Source: Galeopsis tetrahit
Lineage: Eukaryota > Streptophyta > Magnoliopsida > Lamiales > Lamiaceae
NCBI GenBank assembly: GCA_963675135.1
Contig: OY776131.1
Coordinates: forward strand, 34,991,381 to 35,055,380
DNA length: 64,000 nucleotides
Direction: 5' to 3'
Both the position numbers and the translations under genes were made by a program. Of this stretch, positions 44,501 to 55,457 are shown piece after piece; the stretch's first letter is position 1; the number at the start of each line of letters is the position of its first letter. The notes under the pieces are model-generated. The model worked only from the letters and a program-made list of their open reading frames with translations. It was not told where the DNA came from and did no database searches.

Positions 44501-44924
44501 CTCAGGGACTTGTCAATTCTTGGGCAACAAACTCATATCTTGGATCTCCAAGAAACAGAATACAGTGGCCACCTCCACCACTGAAGCTGAATATGTTGCT
44601 GCTGGAAGTTGTTGTGCTCAAATTCTTTGGCTAAGACAACAACTCAGAGACTACAAAGTCAACTCTACTGAAGTGCCAATTTTCTGTGATAACAATAGTG
44701 CCATTGCTATATCACACAATCCTGTCTTGCACACAAGATGCAAACATGTGGACATCAAGCATCACTTCATTAGAGATCATGTGGAGAAGAAGGATATCAA
44801 GTTGGTGAAAATTCACACAGACCATCAAAAAGCTGATATACTAACTAAACCACTTGCAGAGGCAAGGTTCCTGGAATTATCAGCAGAGTTGGGTCTTCTT
44901 GATCCAGGGAAGTTGGACAAATGA
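41538..44924 (+). pseudogene. Copia pol: protease, integrase, RT, RNase H, with nonsense codons
   Basis: One continuous frame is broken by TAA at 42702-42704 and 43875-43877. Protease: TAWYLDSGCSRHMTGN. GAG-pre-integrase: WLWHKRLNHLNFKSM. Integrase: HMDLFGPITPSSINGRKY, IRSDKGTEF, TPQQNGVAERRNRT. RT: WVFKNKKNENDVIVRNKARL, QMDVKSAFLNG, LYGLKQAPRAWYD, catalytic IYVDDIIFGSPN. RNase H: GYSDADYGG, STSGTCQFLG, TTEAEYVAA, HVDIKHHFIRDHV. Ends at TGA 44922-44924. Apart from the two stops all motifs look intact. Confidence 0.9.
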
Positions 44925-45616
44925 GTCCAAATAAGTTCATTGACTAAGGGGGAAATAAACTCAAACTTCAGCAGACTTGGTCAAGTCTACTGAAACTCAG
45001 AAAAGATGACATTACCTCTTCAGGACACTTGTCCATTGAAATTCAGGACACTTGTCCACAGCCTTTCAGGACACTTGTCCATGTAGGGTCAGATAAGTTG
45101 TCCTAACTATCAAACCAAATTTTGGTATGATAAGCACCTATTTTTGGTGATCAATGCCTATTTCGAAATCTGTCCCATTGAAATACAGTTTTCACCTTTC
45201 TGGGATTTAATTTGTCTCCCACTCAAAAGGTCACTTTCCATGCATTAAATGCTAAGATTTAACTCTTATTTGCATTAAACTTTTTGAGACATGATCTATC
45301 TCGAAAAACCCCCAGCCTTAAACAACATTAAAAACCACCCACGTTTTGAATAAAACAGTTCTTTCACTGTTACATTGGTTTTTGACCATTGGATCAAAAA
45401 TGGACAACTCCCCTGAAATCAATCCTAGCCGTCCATTTTGGATTTCCATTTTTGCTCACCTTTGAATTGCATCAAGACCTTACCAACTCATTGACAAACA
45501 TTCTTTTTAGAATATTCACAAGTCTTAAGATCCCCACAAACACTTCTTCCCCAAGTATTCGAAACCCTAGCTCAAATTTTCTTCAAACTCTCTCAAAGCT
45601 TTCTCTGCAAATTTCA
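44925..45616 (+). other. Copia spacer between pol and ORF3
   Basis: A polypurine-like tract TAAGGGGGAAAT lies at about 44946-44957. Three copies of CAGGACACTTGTCCA lie at about 45020-45085, each with a GGACA/TGTCC inverted core. The part before the ORF3 ATG is pyrimidine-rich with GAAACCCTAGC, resembling a plant 5' leader. A separate promoter is possible; no clear TATA box is seen. Confidence 0.55.
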
Positions 45617-48600
45617 ATGGCTCCCAAAGTTAAACCAGAGATGATTGTTGATTTCTCCAACAAGGCTCTAGACCTTGACTTTGGCTACCTAAGCAACAGA
45701 AACAACCTTCATTTTGAGCCCATAGTATCCTTTGAGAGTGAGGATCCTGAGATTAAACCAACTCTAAGATGGCTGAGAAGAGCTGGTTTGCAAAAGTTCA
45801 TGGAGGAAAGACCAAGTTCATGCTTGGAAGGTTACATGGCTGAATTCTTTGCCTTCCTCAAGTGGAGAGGTCAACCGGCAGATGGTGAAGTGTCCACAAG
45901 GTTGTCATATACTGCAGAAGGAGAGGAAGAAGAGAGATTCCACAGAGTAAAATTCTCCTCAGAAGATCTGGAAGGAACCTTTGGATTGCCTAATGAGGGA
46001 AGGAATCCAGAAGTTTATGGCACTGGCCATGAAGATGAAATAGCTCAAGAATGGCTATTAGTTCCAGGCCCCATCTCTTCAACACAGAACAAGAAGACTC
46101 TCAAGCCAGAGTTTCTCAATCTCTTTGAGGTGGTTGCTAAGAGCCTCTTAAGCAACACTGGAAGCTTAGAGCAGGTCAGCCATCCAAGAATCAGAATCAT
46201 GGCTGCCATTATTGATGCCAGTGACAAGGGCATCAAGTTTGATTGGAGGACCTTCATCATGTCTGAGATGATGAAGGAAAAGGCAAAATTCAAGGTGAAA
46301 ACCCACAACAAGGTTGTGCTAGAAGGGAAAATCAAGTATTGCAACAGGGCAAGCTTGTTGATTGAGAGGTTTTCCCACTATTCTCAAATGCAGACCTTTG
46401 CAAAACCCCTCCCAGCTCAAAAGATCTTGTTCAGAAAGCTTAGCAAGAAAACTGAACAAAGAAGGATGCTCATGGCCAAACCTGCTGAAGAACAGGAGGA
46501 AGAGAAGCCTAAGATGAAAAAGAGAACAAAGGCCAGGGCTATCAAAACAAGGAAAATGTCTAAATTGTCCTCAAGAGAAGCCTCAGGAGCATCAGCTGAA
46601 GTTGATGCAGTGGCAGAAGAGGGAGTGAGTGTGCCTTCTGACCACTCAGAAGAGTTGAGGAGGAAGTACAATGAGACTAGGCAAAAGAAGAAGGGTGATA
46701 AGAGAATCAGGGTAGATGTCCCTGAAAAGGAAGGAAGTGGAAGCAGTAGGGCCAGCAAGAGAAGGGCCAAACCTACTGAGAAGGTGTTGGAGCTGCAAGA
46801 AGAAAAGTCTCTTCAATTGGCTCTAAGGGAGAGCAGAGCTGAAAGCAGGACCAAATCCATGTCAAGGACTAATTCATCTGGTTCTGGAACTCCATAATCC
46901 AAAGTCCCTGAAGTTCAACCTATAGAGGCCAACATCCCTGAAACTCAGTACCTTGAGCCCAACTCCCCTGAAACCCATGTTACCCCTTCCAACCAACCCA
47001 TTACCCCTGTAAATCTCACTAAGAGATATTCTCCTTAAGGGAATGTGCAAAGAAGTGGCATAGATGTGCTTGCAGACTTAGCTGTAGATGAGACAAGACT
47101 CCTGTCTCCCCTTGACTCATCCATGCTCAATTATTCAAAGCTCTTAGAACATGCACTCAATGAGCCAACCCCCTTAAGTAAAGCCCCTTCAGATTCATTG
47201 CTCTGTAAAGCAACTGAAGTACCTTCATTTGAGCCTAACCCTTCTGAAGCCAACATCCCTGAACTTAACCTGCCTGAAGCCACTCTAGGAGAACCCAGAG
47301 CCAACTCCCCTATAACCCAAAGTCCCCATTCAAGTGGAGATGAGGAGGAGTATACTTATGAAAGTATGCTCAGAGGAGGAGCAAAGGCTACTGTGGACAG
47401 TTTGTATCCACAACTTGCTGAATTTCCAAGAATTCAGAAAACCTTTCATGATCTAAGGATGCTTGTTGATGTAAAAGACAAGTCTATGATGGAGATATCA
47501 CAAGTCATCCAAGATAAGGGTGCAAACTGGTGGCAAATAGAGGAGAACGGATTGCTACACTTTGCTGGAGTTTCAAAGACAAGATTTCTCATTGATGAGG
47601 AGATTTTTGCAAAGCTAGTAGCTGATAAGATTGAGGAGGAGAAAGAAAGAAAAGCCAAGGGAATCAAACACCCTGACAGTAGCTCCAATGATGATGATTC
47701 CCCTGATGATCCATCAGATCCTTCAAACCCCAACCCTCCTGAAACCCCTCAAGCCAACCTCCCTGAACCCTCTCAACCTAAATCTTCTGCAGCAGATAGA
47801 CTTTCCAACCCTCCTAGAACCTACCATAGGAAAGGCTCTGTGTCATCAGAGGTGTTGACCAAGGGTGGTAACACAACCAAAGACACATCTGCCAATGAAG
47901 GTTCTTCTGAACCCAAGGCACAGCCTAAAGATGTTGAGGTTCCTATATTAGAGGCTAGTTTGATTAAGGCCTATTCAGTGTCAGAGGAGTTGGACACTGA
48001 TCAGCCCTTAATCATTCAGGATGACTCAGTGGCTGCTGAGATAAGCACTGTGATCTCCTCACAACTGCCATCTTTGAACCTTGTTGAAGGTGAAGATGTT
48101 GCAGGTTTAAGAGAAGGAGTTGAAAAGGAGAGGATAGTTGAAAAATCAGAGGGTGTTGTGGATGAAAGAGAGGTAGTCATCACTAAGATTGTGAGTGTAA
48201 CACCATATGAGGGTGGAATAAGTGAGGAAGGACAGGTTATTCTTGAAGTCAAATCTGAACTTCAAGAATCCCTTGATGAAAGGAGGCCTGATTCCTTGAG
48301 TGAGAACATTATTAAAGAAGGGAGAAAAGAACAAGTTGAAAATGAGAAGAAGACTGCTGATGTATCAGAGTCTTATACAAAAGAAACTGAGGGAGATGAG
48401 TGCTTATTTCCTAACTTGTTTGATCTGTCTAATATTGCAGGTATCTCTCTTGACCAAATTTTTGCAGATGAGTTCTTAACAGATGCACCTATCCAAGTAG
48501 ACACAGGCTCAGCTCAAGCCTTACTTGGGATGCAATCAGAGAAGTTGGACTCCTTGGCTCATCAAGTTCAATCTGCTCATGCTGAAACTTCAGGAGCATT

Positions 48601-50362
48601 GAATGAGCAAGGCAGGACTCTAGCATCTGTGGAGATGAGGCTCACTGGCTCTGAAGATGTTGTGCTACCAACCCTTGAAGCAAGGATCAGTGGTGTGGAA
48701 TCTGGTCTCCAAACCATTTCCACTGAAGTTCAAAATGCCAAATCAACCATGGAAGCCATCTCAGAGGAGGTCAAGAAAGAGCAAAAGCTGCTGAGAGACA
48801 ATCACAATGCCAATGTCAAAGCTCTCAGGCTCACTGTCAAGCAAGCTCTTGGAAAGAAGACAGCACTACAAAAGAAAAGAGCTGAAGAGCAAAGGGTAGC
48901 TATGGTAAAAGCAGCCTCTGAAAAGTTTTCTCAAGAGGTATTGGCCAACATTGCTGAAGGTGCAGTGGCCAACCTCACTGAGTTTCTTAAAGCCCAACTG
49001 GATGCATCTCTGAAAGCAACCTTGGAGGAGGTTGTCCAACAAAAGATGAAGCCTGTTCTAGCTTTTCTTAGCTTGAGCAGTGATAGAATGCAAAATATAC
49101 ATGATGAAAATGTATATTTGTTGGAAGAGATGAAGTCCCTAAACCAGGCCCAATCCCTGATGGCCTCAACAATGAGTGACCTCAAGCCCCAGTGTTTTGA
49201 TGCTACCAAAAAGGGGGAAAGGGAAAGAGCTAGAGCAAAAGGTGCCTTGGTGATTGGAAGCCCAGTCAAAGGAAAAGACAAAGCTGCTGAAGGAAAAGGA
49301 AAAGAGCCTGAAGTGCTAAACTTGGAAGTATTGGATGAAGAAGAGCAATTAGCACTTGCATTAAAGAACTCTATGGCCTCAGCTCAAGAAGAAAGGATGA
49401 GGTTACAGCAGAGACCAGGTGGTGAAGTGTCTGGTATGGACAAAGGTTTTGAAGGTGTCCAAACTAGAGGAAAGATCAAGAGGGCAAAAGGAAAGAAAAG
49501 ACAAGTTGAAACATTCACTGACTTTCCTAGCAGCCTTGATCTCCCACCTGAATTCAGAATTGATGAGGATGAGCCTACATCCAAGAAAGCCAAAACTGCT
49601 GAAGAGCCCAAAGCTGCTGAAAAGGACAAGTCTTCTGAATCTGACAAAAGTGCTGAAGGTCCCAAGTCCACTGAAGACATTGAAGAGTTATTTGCTGAAG
49701 GATTTGGACCTAAACCCAAAAAGAAGACAACTGTCCTAGCCCATGATCCATCAAAGCTGTTTCATGAAGGGTATGGCAAAGACCCTGAAACACAACAGAA
49801 ACTGGCCATGATGAGGGCCCAAGAGAAAATGGACTTGATGGAAGAAGCTAACAGAGCAAGAGATAAGAGAAGAGCAAACTTTCAGAAACCAAGAAGGAGG
49901 AGAGCAACTTACAGCAAGATGAAGCCTCAGCTTCTAATCCCAATGGACACCAAATATCCACACTTGGATAAATGGGTGCCAATTCAACTGAATGATACAT
50001 GGGAAGAGGCTAAAAGGGAGTTTGTCTATGACTACTATGTCATTGACAGATGGAATGGAGGAGATGCAAACTCTGCCTTCACTGAGTTCATGATAGAATA
50101 CTACAGAGAATTGTATCAACAACTACTTGCAGCCGCTGACATTGCAAGAATTGAACTCAATGCTCCCAAGCCTATCATCTATATGCCTCCAAAGCTTGAA
50201 GGATGGATTGACCAAGCAAGGATCCTAAGGGAGTTCACAGAAATTCTGAAGCTGAACAAGATGACCCTTGGACCTAAAGGAACCAACCAGGAAGCCATGG
50301 CACTCAAGAGGAGAGTGTGGGCACAATATGGGATGCTGCCACCTCCTGAGGATGATCTTTGA
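45617..50362 (+). pseudogene. Copia ORF3, about 1,580 codons, unknown protein
   Basis: A single frame from MAPKVKPEMIVDFSNKALDL to the TGA at 50360-50362, broken only by TAA at 46895-46897 and 47036-47038. The N-terminal globular part (about 290 residues) is loosely reminiscent of Athila ORF-type proteins. It is followed by a basic segment, acidic/Ser/Pro-rich linkers and a folded stretch (DSLYPQLAEFPRIQKTFHDL). A long coiled coil (about 48530-49170) precedes a charged region, and the C-terminal part is globular (IPMDTKYPHLDKWVPIQL). Two UIM-like motifs occur: EEKSLQLALRES and DEEEQLALALKNS. Position after RNase H is where Sireviruses carry env-like ORFs, but I see no transmembrane segment. 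Confidence 0.75.
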
Positions 50363-50932
50363 ATGGCTAAGTCTTCTGATTTTTTTTCTGGGTGAAAAAT
50401 TATCTTATCTGAAGATATTTTTGCTATGTGATCAAATCTGCTGAAATTGGACAAGCCTGCTGATATGTGCATTGACATGCTGTTTGCTCTGATATGGTTT
50501 AGAATGATCTGATACAAGAATTGATGCATTCTACTTTAATATCTGGAATATCTTGTATTAGTTAGCTCTAGGTGTTAAAGCTCTGATACCTGAAATAGTC
50601 TATTTTGCTCTGATCTTATGTTTAGTATGTATATCTTGATTTGTAATGATTCCATGCTCTGATAAGTTATCTTCAACTATCAACATACTTGTAATGATTT
50701 TATTTATGAATGATAGTTGAACCACTTTTGAATCAAGATACATTCTTAACAAGAAATCTCTCTATGCCTATCTGTGAAACCTACTTGCAACAAAAAACAG
50801 TGAATACACTAACACATTATCTTTTCAGGAATATTGACCTTAGTCATATCTACTGAAGACATATGTAATAGGTGTAGACAAGTCACTTTTGCATAGAATA
50901 TGTAGGTTTTGGCATCATCAAAAAGGGGGAAA
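50363..50932 (+). other. Copia 3' untranslated region and polypurine tract
   Basis: Rich in GCTCTGATA/CTGATATG words. The tract AAAAAGGGGGAAA at 50919-50932 directly abuts the 3' LTR and is the plus-strand primer. No coding region. Confidence 0.75.
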
Positions 50933-52750
50933 TTGTTGGGAATAAAATGATACATGTTTTGATTAAATACCAAAACCCCCTGAGACATGCCTAAGTCAAA
51001 TTGATAGTGTTCTAAAAATGTTAGAACACATAGCATAAGGCTAGATGAGAAGCTGAAATGTTAGGCAGCTCTTAAACAATTAGATGCACAATTTGAGGGG
51101 GAACCTATGCTTTGAAGATGACCAAGATCAAGTCCCCTCAAAGCTCAAATTCTGGAACTATCACTTATGATCAAGGACACTCTATGAAACATCAAATGCT
51201 CTGATCAGGAGAGTTGTCCAGAGAAGATGTCCTTATGCAAAAACAAGTTTGTAAAGCTCAAAAGGACAAGTCCAATAAGATGCTCTGATCAGGAGAGTTG
51301 TCCAGAGAAGCCAAATCTATGTGATAAGTGCTCTGATGCTAAAAGACCAAATATGCTGATCAGAAGAGTTGTCCAGAAAAGTTATCTCAGCATGAGTGAA
51401 TCAGAACAGATGCTCTAAAGGTTGAAGGTCAACTATGCTGAATATTTAGAGACAACCATATCCTAAAGAAATGCAATGCAACATGCTAAGATCACTGTGA
51501 AGTGAAATAAAGGGAAAGAGCCAAGTCATCTGAAGAAGAGCAAGCCAACCTTGCTGATAAGCAAGTCTGCTGATAGTGATAAGAAGAGTTGTCCACTTGA
51601 TAAGGAATGTTGTCCTATCATTGGATCAACCTTCAGAAGCCATGTCCAAGTCCTAACAAGAAGTCAAACATTGGGAAAAGTGCTGGAGAATGAAGACAAA
51701 GTCTTACAAGCCGTTTATTACCCAAATGAGGACATGTCACTATCAAGAATCTGTCTTCCAGTTTGAAGAACTAAAAGAAGACATTTATGGACATTGGAGG
51801 CTGCCTCTCCAACGGGCAAATCCTTCATTTGTCTATAAATACAGAAGTGTGAAGACCATTTGAAAGCATCCAACTAGAACCTCAACAAAGCACATCCAAC
51901 CTTAAGTTCTTACAAGCTAGAGTGCTTTCAAAGCTTTCAAAGACTATCTTAGTCTTCAAACACTTCATCTAAGCTGTACAACATTGTATATCCATACACA
52001 AGCTTAGAGAGATATCCTATCCTTATACACTGATCTTCATTGTAAAGGATATCTCATTAGTTGGAACCTTACTTCAATCCTTACCCCTTTCAAGTGAGAA
52101 AGTGAGAAGGTTGTTGTAGTAGAAGTGGTAGGAGCTGACTGTTGAGAGAAGAACAGTTCAGTTCTGAGTTGAGAAGAGGGTACTAGGACTCTAGACATCC
52201 TAGGGATCAATTCACCAAGGAGTGGTGTTCTTGATCAAGTGCACCTTGGCACTATAAAACAAGCTAATTCCAAGAGAGAAGGAATTATCCTGTTAAATCA
52301 GGGAAAGTGGATGTAGGAGCTTGAGTCTCTGAACCACTATAAATCTCCTGTGTTGATTTACCTTACAAGTACTTACATTCATTCAACACTGCACACAAAA
52401 CTGATCTTTCAAAGATATCTATTCAAAGACTGTGCAAAACTGATTTGGACAAGTTCCCTGAAGCTTAACTGGACTGTTTTGAATTGACAAAGTGATTTCA
52501 GAATCTTAAGGAGTCTAAACTTAAAGGGCCAACCACTATTCCGCACATATAACTCCTTTAGATAGTTATTCAACTAAGTACTCAATAGTACTTAGTAGAT
52601 TGATTATCTTAGAAGAGTTAATTATCTTCAGCAGAGTTGTCCAAGACAACCTTGCTGAGCTCTGGTTTGATCAAAGTTGAAAAGAATTGCATACAAGTGT
52701 ATTCCCCCCCCCCCCCATACACTTGTTATATACTCCTTTCAGGACCAACA
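50933..52750 (+). repeat. 3' LTR of copia element
   Basis: 1,818 bp. Compared with the 5' LTR I see three substitutions (near 51443, 51979 and 52482) and 13 instead of 11 Cs in the poly-C run. Confidence 0.93.
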
Positions 52751-54032
52751 CACTTAAATGTTAATTAAAGCAATTAATGTAGATAAATGGGGTTCTAATG
52801 AAATTTACCCAACTCTCGTTGCGATAAACCAATATTAACTCATTCACACGACTCCCAACCCTCGATTATACTATCTATCCCAAATTAACCAACTCTCGTT
52901 GCATTAATTGAGTTTCTAACACAACCTAATAGTTGAGTTCTTGCAAATAATCTAACAAAACCCATAAACCTAACCAATAAACCTCCCAATGAATTCCACA
53001 ATCAAAATCAACCTAAAACATTAATTCCATCACAATTATACAACACCCAAACACCAATATGCTTAGCTCATGGCTAATTTAGGGAAATTGAGGAAGATAA
53101 GTGAGAAAACAAACATACCCATGATTAATAATAACAAAATACTCAAATTAAAATAAGATATCACCTCTTGTCTTGCAAATATGAAATAAACCTTCAAAAC
53201 TTCAACAAAATCTTCAATCTCTACCTTGGAAATGAAATTACAACTTCAAAGATAACCTATCTATGGAAATTCACTAAGTTCTATGGCTAAAACTAAGTAA
53301 AATGAGCAAATGATGGTGAAATTTGGATTTGGGGAGCTTGGTACTCTTCCAATGGCTGCCTCCTTTGAAAAACAAACTTGTGGCCTTTTATACCCTCCCC
53401 CTTGAGCTTGGCACGTGTTTCTAGGTCAAAAACGAAGTGGGGCAATTTTTCTCTGTAACTCGGCCGAGTTGGGGTCACTCGGCCGAGTGGATCAATTAAA
53501 AAAAACGTGATTGCGCTTTTCCAGCCGCGACTCGGCCGAGTTGGCTTACTCGGCCGAGTGGTCTTCATTTACAGTGGCTACAGCAATCCAACTTTACTCG
53601 GCCGAGTTGGCTTACTCGGCCGAGTGAGCAGTGAATCCCCAACTCGCAGATTCGGCCGAGTTGGCTTACTCGGCCGAGTGCGCAGTAATCCCCCAACTCG
53701 CAGATTCGGCAGAGTTGACTCACTCGGCCGAGTTGGGTCCTCCCCTTCTCGTTTCTTGCATAACTCTCCATCCCGATGCCCGATCGTCTCGATTCTCGTC
53801 TCATTTTGACCCTCTTCTTGATGCCTTTCTTGTGGTTGACTCATTGGATTGATCCAACGTCTGGATTTCTCGTGATTTGCTTCGAAACTCCTTGCTTTAC
53901 CTAAAAATCAAACAAAACATTCATGTATCAACATATCTAACAATTAGCTCATGATTACACGAAAGTTGTAAGAATTTCTTGATATCTAGAGCATAATTCA
54001 CCCACAAATTCGAGCAATCTCACGACAAATCA
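52751..54032 (-). repeat. 3' LTR of Athila B, part 2
   Basis: Starts with the second CACTT copy and continues the LTR to its AAATCA end at 54032, next to the polypurine tract. Parts 1 and 2 sum to 1,790 bp without the duplication, the same as the 5' LTR. The TATA box on the minus strand is at 53385-53392. Confidence 0.92.
53459..53732 (-). repeat. CTCGGCCGAG palindrome array, 3' LTR of Athila B
   Basis: Eight perfect CTCGGCCGAG palindromes and two degenerate ones are arranged in pairs, mostly with an 18-bp start-to-start spacing and TTGGCTTA between partners. The array ends 67 bp upstream of the minus-strand TATA box. A copy lies in the 5' LTR (62807-63080). Confidence 0.9.
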
Positions 54033-55457
54033 CCCCCCCAAACTTAAAGACTTGCTTGTCCCCAAGCAAAGAAAGAAAATAACAAAGGAGAGTGATTGTG
54101 AAGAATTTGAACTATGGATCCAATTAAAACAATGATATGATCAAGTGCACTTCCAATGAACCTTATCAACCATGAATTCCCCTACCATCTTCATGCATGT
54201 TGTGATTAAAACAAAGCAAAATCAATCACTTGATTCACAATTCTCACAAGAAGTGTTTCTCTCATTCACACAAGTAAATTGAGGCTATTCTTTCACTCAT
54301 CAATTGAATCACATCACATAATCACCATAAGCTTGCCACAAATCTCATCTATCTACCACTTTGTTATGCTTCACAATGGGATCAAAAGGACTTCGATTTG
54401 GACGTAACGTTGGCTCTTTGGAAACGGTGGGAAGAATTTGGAAAATGTGACTCGACTAGTGGAGGACAACGAACAATTTTTTTTTTCTTTCATTTTTCTC
54501 ATTTCATTCAAAACAAACCATCCATCATCCTCACTTTTCTTTTCATTCTCAAGAATTTTCTTCCTTTGTTTCTTTCAAGAGTCCACTTTTGCTCTTAAGC
54601 ACATGTTTTTGGAAGATCCCCTCTTTGATTTTTTTATTTTTCACTCTCTTTTCTAGGGGCTCCCATTTTTTATTTTTTCCTTTCTTTTGTTTCTCATCTT
54701 CTCTTTCTCTTTTTTTTTCTCTTTGCTCAAACACCCCACACACATATCAATCAAAACTCATGTTTTTCCACTTTTCACTTGTCCTCCACTAGTAAATGGC
54801 AAAGGCTTATAAAGTTCAAGAGGTTAAACATTGTAGGTTACCAAAAGATCAAGTTTTAAGGCTCAAATTGGCTAACTACGGAAACTTCTTTTTGGTATGG
54901 GAATATTTGGCTAAGTGACTATTAATAACAAAAGATGGCCTAAATCATATCCCATTGTTTCACACACTTGTGGTTTCAAGCAAGACGTATGGCAAGTTCT
55001 AGAATTATGGACAATGATCAATCCACTCTCAAATAAACAACCGGATCATGATTGGTTCAAGGATCAATTCTCACCGGGTTTTCAAAGATGTGAATACAAG
55101 CATTATCATAAGCCTAGTTCTTCTCACCACACACATTCACAAGGTAAGCTCATCCATGAGTCAACTTTCATCACATAGAATTTCAAAAGACCAATCATTC
55201 AATCAACATTCACCAACAATCTAAACTTCATTCACAATCAAACCATTCATCAATCACGATAAGTTAAACATCATCACACCATAGGGAAAATTAAAAACAC
55301 AAATCCATCAAGTACAAACCAAGGTCTCAAAAGTATCATCAAACAACAAAAAGAAAGAAATTAGTTTCAATACGGGTGGTACAACCAAATCGAAATGAAA
55401 GTCTTAAGTGTTCAACTTCAATGTAAGAGATAGAAGGGTGGAGAAAAGGACTCCCTT
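54033..55457 (-). other. Athila B polypurine tract, hairpin and 3' untranslated region
   Basis: On the minus strand TTTAAGTTTGGGGGG (about 54033-54047) abuts the LTR. A 7-bp hairpin (54051-54057 with 54062-54068, loop 54058-54061) lies just before it. The rest is AT-rich with a T-rich tract (54470-54770, purine on the minus strand). It corresponds to 560-1040 of element A. The listed small frames here are composition by-products. Confidence 0.75.

Larger units (their letters stand above)
37113..52750 (+). mobile_element. Sirevirus-like Ty1/copia element, 15.6 kb
   Basis: It begins TGTTGGGAATAAAATG and ends GGACCAACA, flanked by CACTT (37108-37112 and 52751-52755). LTRs of 1,816 and 1,818 bp differ by about three substitutions and a poly-C length change, so insertion was recent. 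PBS TGGTATCAGAGC (initiator Met tRNA type) and a polypurine tract (50919-50932) are present. The order is gag, protease, integrase, RT, RNase H, then a third ORF of about 4.7 kb. Length, gag layout and an extra 3' ORF suggest the Sirevirus (SIRE/Maximus) group. Confidence 0.92.

Noticed and set aside
53459..53732. CRISPR-like array of regularly spaced repeats
   Set aside because: The DNA is eukaryotic, the repeat is a 10-bp palindrome with repeated linkers and no unique spacers, and the array lies in an LTR.
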